Assembly: GCA_021209875.1 (NCBI GenBank) | Contig: JAGYVD010000002.1 | Span: forward strand, 6,324,001 to 6,388,000 | DNA from: Rosellinia necatrix | Lineage: Eukaryota > Ascomycota > Sordariomycetes > Xylariales > Xylariaceae | DNA length: 64,000 bases | Direction of reading: 5' to 3' | Shown: positions 56,701 through 64,000 of the stretch, piece after piece | Layout of the letters: the number at the start of each line of letters is the position of its first letter | Position numbering within the stretch: the first letter of the stretch is position 1 | Program-made: the position numbers and the translations under genes | Notes under the pieces: generated by a model | Databases searched by the model: none | Seen by the model: only the letters and a program-made list of their open reading frames with translations | Told to the model about the DNA's origin: nothing

Positions 56701-57633
56701 GTTGACATGTATACCCTTACTAGTTAATGGGACGGCTTCCCTAGTATATATGTAAAGGTGATTCGTTGTGTCGTGTTCCAGGATTAGTGTATGATGCATC
56801 TCGAACACCTATCGCAAAGTAGTGGGTGAGTGAGACACACATGTAGGCTGGTTAGGATCCCTTACCTCGATAGTTACATACGGTAACATCCCTAGCCTAT
56901 TAGGTAGTTGGTTGCATATGTAGTTGGGGGGTATACCTGCCCACTTAGGGAGTCTGTAGTTCTGTCTATTCCGCTCTGAGGTAGTCCTCGCGCACAGTGG
57001 ACGGGTGGGTAAAGGCGGTTGACGCTAGACTACATCTTCAGGGCATTGTCCATTCTGGTCGGGTGTTTCCAAATGCGGCGTTTTCATTGGCTACTCGCCA
57101 CTGACAATGACGACCCGACATCGACGCCAACCCCACATGTCGGGACCTAAGTCGCCTATGAGACCCGGGGATCCTCCCATGCTGTGTCGCACCGGTCCAA
57201 GACAGCGACTCGACCACGTTGACCGAGATACAGCATAAACAAGCATATTACCTTCAAGCACAGCACCACAATCGCATGATCCCCCCATCAACACCAACAC
57301 GGACCTAGACGCAACAGTTGCCCAGCGCAGTTGCTCAACCCTTGCTTCTGCCCTCTCATGGCATAATTTGATATCCTAGACCATGGAGAACCGCCAACAC
57401 TGCCGCTCGCAAGCTCCTCATTCAGCGACGTGAACATCGTCACCATCATCGGGCCACAAGCTGGTCGATAAGGGCTATAAGCCGGCCAATAAGCCGGCCA
57501 GCAAGCAAGTAAGTAGGGAAGGCCAGCAACGAAGAGCGTCACGCAAGAAGATAATCAATCGAGCAATCAATCAATCAATCACTCAATCAATCACTCAATC
57601 AATCAACCAATCGATCAATCAATCAATTCAGCC
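56701..57633. other. Intergenic region with ATCA repeats
   Basis: No gene is seen. Just upstream of the kinase start is an array of AATC/ATCA units (about 57551-57629), and near 57472-57500 short GCCGGCCA(A/G) units. Confidence 0.55.
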
Positions 57634-57690
57634 ATGGAGTTGATCCCGTATTCGTCGAGGGAAGGTCAAATCGTCCTGTAGGTTCATTCG

Positions 57691-57722
<32 letters not shown>

Positions 57723-60060
57723 GTCACTTGCTGCCTCTCGCCTCTCGCCTCTCGCCTCTTGCCGTCTCGTCATCTATCATTTGCACACACTGTATCTACC
57801 TAGTCCCCAGTACCGAAGCCGTGGGCGTGGGCGTGGGCGTGAGCGTGGTCATTGCGATGTCGATGATGATGATGATAAGCGTGGTTATGATGACTGACCC
57901 ATGCCATCGCGTATCAGACGCCATCACAATGCCCTCGTGGTTCGTGATCACACCTCGCAGCGCCTCGAGATCCGAGGTGTTCCGGTCGCCGAATGCCCGA
58001 CCTGTAAACGGCCTCTGCGGTCCTCGTCGCCTGAACGCCAGTTCGATGCCGCCCCGCCGCATCGTGAATCCTGGGCTGATCCCCAGTACTTCCGCATGTT
58101 ACGAGCCGGATACGGTGATCAAGGGGATCCCCGCAACGGCCAGCCTCCCAGCCCCGTGCGCCGCTTGACCCAGCCTACCCTCCCGAGTGGCGAGGTCACC
58201 ATCGAGGCCGTCGACGACGCCGAATTCGTCTCAAGCACTTCGGCGCCTCAGGAGGGCGCGCGCATCCGCCGAGACGCTTTTAGCCCCAATTACTTCGCCA
58301 AGTTCTTTGTCGAGGAGAGGGAGCTAGGCCGTGGCGGCAAAGGTATCGTGCTGTTAGTCCGTCACGAGATTGACGGCTGTCCACTCGGCCATTTTGCCTG
58401 CAAGAGGGTGCCTGTTGGGGATGACCACGCATGGCTGGAAAAGGTGCTCGTCGAGGTCGAGCTTCTCGCCGCCCTCTCCCATCCTAACCTCGTATCGTAC
58501 CGCCATGTTTGGCTCGAAGACGTCCAAATCCATCGCTTTGGCCCAAGTGTCGCATGCGCTTTCATTCTTCAGCAGTACTGCAACAACGGTGACCTCCTCC
58601 GGTTTGTCATCGGTGACCAACCCAAAGTCCCTACCAATGAGCAATTGAAAGCCCAGCTACGCCGTCGCTCAAAAGGTGGTGGGGAAAGGCCCCACGGTGT
58701 ATTGCCCTCACAGCGCCGCTTAGCTCTGGAAGAGATCTATTCTCTCTTCAAAGACATCACGTCCGGACTTGCTTACCTCCACAATGCCAATTACATCCAT
58801 CGTGATATGAAGCCCAGCAACTGTCTACTACACCATGAAAATGGAAAACTTATATGTCTGCTCAGCGACTTTGGCGAAGTGCAACCCAGCGATGCCGTAC
58901 GCAAATCAACGGGAGCAACCGGGACCATATCCTACTGCGCCCCTGAAGTCCTCAAAATGGATGCTCGTGGCCAGTTTGGAAATTTTACTGTCAAGTCAGA
59001 CGTTTTCTCTCTCGGCATGATCCTGTATTTCCTCTGCTTTGGTCGTCTTCCCTATAGGAACGCCAACGTTGTCCAAGAAGAGCTCGAAGACATTGATCAG
59101 CTACGTGCCGAGATTGCCGATTGGAAAGGCTTCCAAGAGGAGAGGAGAGAGCGGCCCGACCTTCCCTCCAAACTATATCAGCTGCTAAAAAAGATGCTGG
59201 CGTTGAACCCTGCTGAGCGCCCCAGTGCGACGGAAGTATTGGCTATTTTAAATCATGAGTCGAGCCAAGGTGGACTACGTGGAGCATCGCGACCCGCGAG
59301 CCCGCTTGGTATACCCGGTCGCAGGATACAAAATCTAGACTCTCCTATACCTCCCGGCACACCCCAATCTGAGCACCCGAAACAACCGGCCTACGGCAAC
59401 GGAGATCCGGGGCATGATTTCCTGCCGCCACATAATCTGATCCCTCTACCCGGTGAACATTCTTCGCAACCCGCATCAACCAACGGTATATCAAAATACC
59501 GGGATCCCAGCAGCCCCCAGCTCCAATCCCATGCCATAGTCCTATCTCGAAGCCAGGAGGGGCGCCCGTCCCCGATTCGCCCCAGCAGCGACTCTAGATC
59601 TCCAAGTCCACACCCTGCCGCCACAGTCCACACACCGCTTCTGATGCCAGTCCCGCTTGGTCCGTTGGGCACTTTTAGCCACCGAGCTGTTCTATACCAG
59701 CACAATTTATCTACATTTACCCGAGCTCATTCTGGATCGATATTGCTCTGCTATAAACTCATCTTATTCCTAATCAAAATGGCATCACTCACGAGGGTTT
59801 GTTGGCCTTTCATGGTCAACGTAAGCATTGGCATACCTCTCATAAGCGCCGCCGCGTTAGATCTAGCAGTGACATCCGAAACGAACAACGTCATTATAGA
59901 CGGTGGGCGGCCTAGATTTGCTGCTCGCACCTCACCTGTGTGGCACTGGGGCTGGAAGGGTAGCTTGATATTACTCGCCTTGCACTTCTTAGCCTTAGGA
60001 GCGACCTCTCGATGGGGCGGCCTTTGTGTATCTGCTCGAGAAGGTTGGGTCGACTGGTGA
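57634..60060 (+). CDS. IKS1: IKS1-like serine/threonine protein kinase, two exons, 728 aa
   Basis: Exons are 57634-57677 and 57918-60060. The first exon encodes only MELIPYSSREGQIV plus two bases. The 240-bp intron (GTAGGT..ATCAG, branch-like CTGACC) joins it in phase to LRHHNALVVRDHTSQRLEI, which restores the conserved amino end of fungal IKS1 proteins. The ATG at 57901 lies inside this intron and gives a wrong start. A zinc-ribbon-like CPTCKRPL follows. The kinase domain (about 145-465) has LGRGGKGIVLLV, FACKRVPV, YIHRDMKPSNCLL, LSDFGEVQ and YCAPEVL with a full catalytic set. A Pro/Ser-rich linker and two hydrophobic segments at the C end (about 650-720) suggest membrane anchoring. Its yeast relative is a poorly known kinase; function here is not assigned. 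Confidence 0.85.
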
Positions 60061-60399
60061 TGTCCGAGGGGACAATTTCTAATACCCTGTTATATTGTAC
60101 AATTACCTGTAAATTTCTTACCCCCTTGTATGAAATACGCACCGAGGAGAAATTGCCGTGGTAGGGTATATAGGTTCACTACGCAGCTGCCACCTATTCA
60201 CGATGCCTTGTGTTTTTGCCTTCACCATATGATGACTACCGAGATGCCATACCATATCGATTTATTAATGTCTAACACACTCCGATACACTATGGGCGAA
60301 GTCCAAAACCAACATTAATAAAGCACGAAAGTAGTGACGATATCAAATGAGGTCGGCACCTATGTATGTAGGCGAACTACCTAACATCGAAAGATCTCT
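60061..60399. other. Convergent spacer
   Basis: 3' regions of the kinase and the epimerase gene. No further feature is supported. Confidence 0.5.
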
Positions 60400-61638
60400 C
60401 TACTCCCCCCCAATCCCCACGGCCTTGGATCGGGCGCCCTCGAACTCGATGCCCTCCACCACCCAGCCGGCGACGCGGTCCCGGATCCGCGCGACGCCGG
60501 CGTCGCCTGCCCCGGCGGCGGCCTCGTACGCGCGGCGGTAGAGGCCTGGGGCCTCGGAGAACAAGGGGCGCCGATCGGACCAGCCGGTGAGGGCCCTGAT
60601 CTTGTCGCTCGCGACCCACTGGGAGTAACCGAGGACGGGGGCGAGCAAGCGCAGAGCAGGGTCAACGATCTCCTCTTCCTCCTCCTCCTCCTCTCCCTCC
60701 TTCTTCTCGTCTGGTGATGAGGCGACGAGGCGGAGGCCCTCGTAGGCACCGCCAGAGAGGGCGGCGAGGATGTCGCCGACGGTCTCGTAGCGGTGCGCGG
60801 AGACGTTGTAGCAGCGGCCGCGGACGACGGCGGCGCGGTCCGCGTGCGCCGCGAGCGCCACGTACGCGTCGGCGCAGTCGTCCACGTGACAGCCGTGGTA
60901 GATGGTGTCGGCGCGGCCGGGCACCCTGATCACCGTCACCTCCGCCGCTCCGTCCTTGTTCTTGTTCTTCCTCTTCTCCTCCTGCTGCTTTTGTAGCTGC
61001 CGTCCCAGAGCCTCGAAGATGACGCCATAGTAGCTGCCGCCGTACCCGAACAGCGGCGTCGGGCGCACCACGACGCCGTCGAACAGGTCCGGGTGCCCGA
61101 GCACCTCGAGCGCGCAGCGCGCGCGCCCCGCGACGAGCGCGGGCGGGTCGAGCGGGGAGTCCTCGGTGTGCGGGGCCAGGCCGGCGTCCCCGTGCCGCGC
61201 CGTCACGCCGTAGTCCTTGCAGCCCGAGGACATGAGCACGAGCGGCCGCGGGGCGCCGAGGGCGCGGGCGTGGGCCCCGACCCTGCCCAGCAGCGCGAGG
61301 AGGTCGCGCCAGTGGTCGTCGAAGGGCATCTGCTCCGTGCACGAGACCACGACGTCGAAGGGGCGGCCGCCGCCGGCCGCCTGCTGCAGCAGGGCGTCGA
61401 CGAAGCCCAGGTCCGGCCCGATGACGCCCACCACCGGCGTGACCTCCTCGGCCCGCAGCGCGTCCGCCGCCGACGCCCGGCGCACGAGCCCGTACACCGC
61501 CCACCCCGCCCGCGCGAACGCCCGGCTCACCGCGAACCCGATGTACCCCGCCGCCCCGGTCACGAGCACGGTCTTCTGGGGCGGCCGGGCCGATGATGCG
61601 GTGGCTTGGATGTACGAAGATGACGATGACGACGACAT
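60400..61638 (-). CDS. NAD-dependent epimerase/dehydratase (extended SDR) family protein, 412 aa
   Basis: Single exon, very G+C rich, so several other frames are open; the chosen frame has the motifs. After a Ser-rich start comes KTVLVTGAAGYIGFAVSRAF, a Rossmann strand with the GxxGxxG dinucleotide loop, then VYGLVRR (the usual position of the residues that choose NAD or NADP), LVLMSSGCKDYG (the strand with the catalytic serine, here followed by a KxxYG-like arrangement), VVVRPTPLFGYGGSYYG and IYHGCHVDDCADAYVAL, which is the typical DVRDVADA-like block of extended SDRs. A run of Glu (GEEEEEEEEE) is encoded by a CTC triplet array near 60668-60695. Substrate unknown; the closest described groups act on nucleotide sugars or small carbonyls. 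Confidence 0.8.
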   Translation of the reverse strand: MSSSSSSSYIQATASSARPPQKTVLVTGAAGYIGFAVSRAFARAGWAVYGLVRRASAADALRAEEVTPVVGVIGPDLGFVDALLQQAAGGGRPFDVVVSCTEQMPFDDHWRDLLALLGRVGAHARALGAPRPLVLMSSGCKDYGVTARHGDAGLAPHTEDSPLDPPALVAGRARCALEVLGHPDLFDGVVVRPTPLFGYGGSYYGVIFEALGRQLQKQQEEKRKNKNKDGAAEVTVIRVPGRADTIYHGCHVDDCADAYVALAAHADRAAVVRGRCYNVSAHRYETVGDILAALSGGAYEGLRLVASSPDEKKEGEEEEEEEEIVDPALRLLAPVLGYSQWVASDKIRALTGWSDRRPLFSEAPGLYRRAYEAAAGAGDAGVARIRDRVAGWVVEGIEFEGARSKAVGIGGE

Positions 61639-62572
61639 GGCTGGCGGTTAAAAGAGACGGTTATTATATGTACTTTCAACAGGTAGATTCACGGTTTTGG
61701 TAGTTAAAAAAGCATCAGGCCTATTCCTGTTCGCCTCCATCATGTCATCTCGGCGCCGGGTATGTCCGTCTTCTTCACCCTCTTTATATCCACCCGCGCG
61801 CAAAGGGGAGACGAGGGCTTGTTGTCGATGTTCATCCATGATAGATGACCACGGATCGGTCAATTGCTCCGGCTCTGGCTTTTGGTGGGTTCTGCCAAGG
61901 CCTGTCTTGAGATGGACCGGAGCAACCATGACCGGCTGAATAATCGGGATTCGGTAAGCATACTTGACGTAGGAATATCACATATTGGGTTACACTCTAC
62001 GCAACGCCATATTTCATTGCTGTCTAGGGTTTATGGTAGACTGAGTTTTGGTAAGTATCGCCTTAGGGATTAAATCCACGCCAATGCATAGCTTTTAGCC
62101 CTATACCATGGTATTTTATCACTTAGAGTCACCAAACCTAAGTAACTGTACTGTGTAGAGATGGTGTATGCTCCATGGCGATGATTGGAGTCCATGTTAT
62201 ATCCGTAGCGTAATTCTGCTCCAATCCAGCACCCGCTCTTAAAAATCGCAGACTCTAATTCCAAAGATGCTACAGCCCGCATGTAACATTTCCCTGAAAC
62301 GCCTATACTTTGTATGCCTCTGTTCGTGCCGATACCATGTCCATACAATAGACGCACAGCTCAGCCTAAATCCGCCGGGGGATGCCTTCGAGCCAACCAA
62401 TCCCATACCCTGACGGGTGCCATTGTCATGATGCCCACAAACCCACAACTGCCATCCACAAGTACCCAGTAGCATATGGAGAAAATCCAACCAAGTCGAC
62501 GTGATGTCGGCTCGACTCAGGGGTATCATCTATATCCTAGCCATATATCGTCCTTCCAGAGTTTCACATCGC
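61639..62572. other. Intergenic region, no gene seen
   Basis: Promoter of the epimerase gene and 3' region of the zinc-ribbon gene. I support nothing else. Confidence 0.5.
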
Positions 62573-63422
62573 TTAGCAGAGCCAATTACTCATGCCTGTT
62601 GCCCAAGGGACGGCACTCCTAGTACTGCTTCCCGTTCTCGTTGTCCCTGCACAGCCGAGACACCTTCGCTGCTCCCCGAGGTTGGTGATAGAACAGGATG
62701 GGCAGACATGTTTCCCGCAGACAACACAACCTGTTCCCTCTGTGCCTGACATACCCATATCCACCATACCATCACCATCATCATCATCGCCGCCAAACCT
62801 CCGCCCACAGTCCTCACACTCTGACGGGATGTCTATGCCCGACGGTGGTAAATAGCCAACCGGGGGAGCTGATGGCCGGGAAGGGAGGTTCCAGAAGCTG
62901 TGAAGGTCTGTCTGTTGACATGGGGGTGCAGACGAAGGCCCTGGCTGGGCGGCGACAGGTACGTCAGGCTGTTGCTGGTGTACAGCACGTATTTCTCGGG
63001 CCTGCGCATGTGGTTGTTGTCGTTGTGCTGTGTAGAGTATATTGAGGGTGCGTTCTATTATGACGACGTCAGCCTCTCCTTGGCACTTATCCGCTTTCGT
63101 TGTTCGGTTCTTGTTCCGACCCTCCCCCTACACATATTAAAACTAAAGATTGATTGACTGGCTTACCATGTACTTCGTGTTCGGAAGGGCGATTGTCTCG
63201 AAACCGCTTCATGGTACGCCCCGAGACGCGCGGGAATTGGAGAGGCTTGTTATTGGGACGCGATAACGGGGAGGCAGGGAGATTTGCGGTAAAGTGGAAG
63301 GCGTCTATGTCCATTGACACATCTGCAGATGGAGAGAAAGGGTCTGATCGAAGAGGCGAATTGAATGTGCTCGTGGTAGAGGTCGAGAGTTCCGACTCGG
63401 AGCGCTTCCGCTTGAGTTGCAT
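62573..63422 (-). CDS. Conserved fungal protein with C-terminal double CxxC zinc-binding region, two exons, 245 aa
   Basis: Exons on the minus strand are 63167-63422 and 62573-63054. The 112-bp intron has donor GTAAGC, a CTGAC branch site and acceptor AATAG, and joins RFRDNRPSEHEVH to ERTLNILYTAQRQ in phase. The start MQLKRKRSESEL has a basic, nuclear-signal-like run. A Ser/Pro-rich region with DVSMDID follows, then a Gln-rich stretch and HSFWNLPS. The C end carries four CxxC pairs (CEDCGRRF, CVVCGKHVCPSC, RRCLGC), able to bind two zinc ions, with an acidic loop (GGDDDDGDGM) between the first two. This order is widely conserved in ascomycete proteins of unknown function; nuclear location is likely. 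The in-frame ATG at 63626 was rejected as it adds an unrelated hydrophobic leader. Confidence 0.8.
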
Positions 63423-64000
63423 GATGACAATCGTGGATGTGGCAATCGTGGATGTATGTGACAATCGAGGCTGGTGATGATGAGTAAGGAGCCAGGAGAG
63501 CAAGGAGGCCGCCGAATTGACCAGATTGATTAATCTCTTTAGAGATTGAGGTCTTGCTGTGGGTTGTAAAAGAGTCGTGATAAATGAATGTTGAGCAGTA
63601 GTGAGAGTAGTTGATAAAAGTTGCACTGGGTGATGTCGGTAGAAGAGAGGCTCGGATACAGAATGTTCGGATAGAAAATATCCGTGCCTGCCTGGTCATA
63701 TATGAATAAAGATGTATGTATCTAAGTATCGACAGGGATTATCGAGCTAAGGTCGCGACATGACGTGACAGGACGCGCCCCAGCTCGACCTACCCCGCTA
63801 ACCTGCTAAATTGATTGTCAGATGCGCGTTGCTAACGCGTTGGTTGTCCGGGTGCTACCTACCTGGTAACTACCGCCGACTGCTTATCTAGAGTTGTGCT
63901 TTAGGTTAGGCACTTACTGCGATAGTAAAAGCTTCACCACCACATGCATATGCAACCAACAGGACACGTTCTACAAGCAACCATTAGTTCCCTGAGAAAG
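63423..64000. other. Upstream region of the zinc-ribbon gene, to the window edge
   Basis: No gene is seen. It contains one TACCTACCTGG unit near 63857. The edge may cut a further gene. Confidence 0.5.

Noticed and set aside
60662..61504. 280-codon minus-strand frame inside the epimerase gene
   Set aside because: It is Arg/Gly/Ala-rich, a by-product of the very high G+C content; the epimerase frame has the Rossmann and SDR motifs.

Overview
The window is nuclear DNA of a filamentous ascomycete (Pezizomycotina, most likely a Sordariomycete). The evidence is short introns of about 50-240 bp with GTAAGT-type donors and CTAAC/CTGAC branch sites, a Zn2Cys6 regulator, fungal families such as IKS1, SBH1, a tyrosinase and an opsin, a STAND/NACHT-WD40 relic, and one LTR retrotransposon destroyed by C-to-T/G-to-A mutation of the RIP type. 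Many genes are split by introns, so I rebuilt exon chains by requiring GT..AG sites, matching phase and continuous family motifs.

Layout. 1-4.8 kb: 5' part of TAF1 (minus) and a four-exon Sec61 beta gene (minus). 6.2-7.7 kb: nicotinate phosphoribosyltransferase. 9.1-18.7 kb: an accessory and decaying region with a coiled-coil relic, a phosphotransferase-fold protein, a beta-lactamase-like pseudogene and a large STAND NTPase-WD40 pseudogene. 19.5-20.7 kb: a secreted GH43-like enzyme. 21.0-29.8 kb: two paralogous ankyrin/subtilase (S8) genes pointing away from each other, with a 318-aa protein gene of unknown function between them. One subtilase keeps Asp/His/Ser; the other has lost the serine. 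31.3-35.2 kb: a Zn2Cys6 regulator and a secreted tyrosinase, convergent. 37.5-44.35 kb: a 6.8-kb Copia element, almost pure A+T, with matching 139-bp LTRs. 44.9-46.3 kb: a multi-pass membrane protein. 47.6-48.9 kb: a broken gene of an unnamed fungal family. 51.0-51.5 kb: a three-exon small cysteine-rich secreted protein. 52.6-56.7 kb: a microbial rhodopsin and a carotenoid cleavage oxygenase, divergent. 57.6-63.4 kb: IKS1-like kinase, an NAD-dependent epimerase and a nuclear-type zinc-ribbon protein.

How the genes work together. TAF1, SBH1, NPT1, IKS1 and the zinc-ribbon gene are housekeeping flanks. Between them lie accessory islands. The opsin/oxygenase pair is a retinal-production plus retinal-protein unit. 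The regulator/tyrosinase pair could be a small pigment or phenol-oxidation unit. The most interesting island is 21-30 kb. A subtilase with ankyrin repeats, a paralogous pseudoprotease and a beta-rich protein with a charged tail resemble in outline the protease-plus-substrate death modules known in fungi (HET-Q2/HET-Q1), but the middle protein is not one I can assign. This is the best candidate for an undescribed system in the window.
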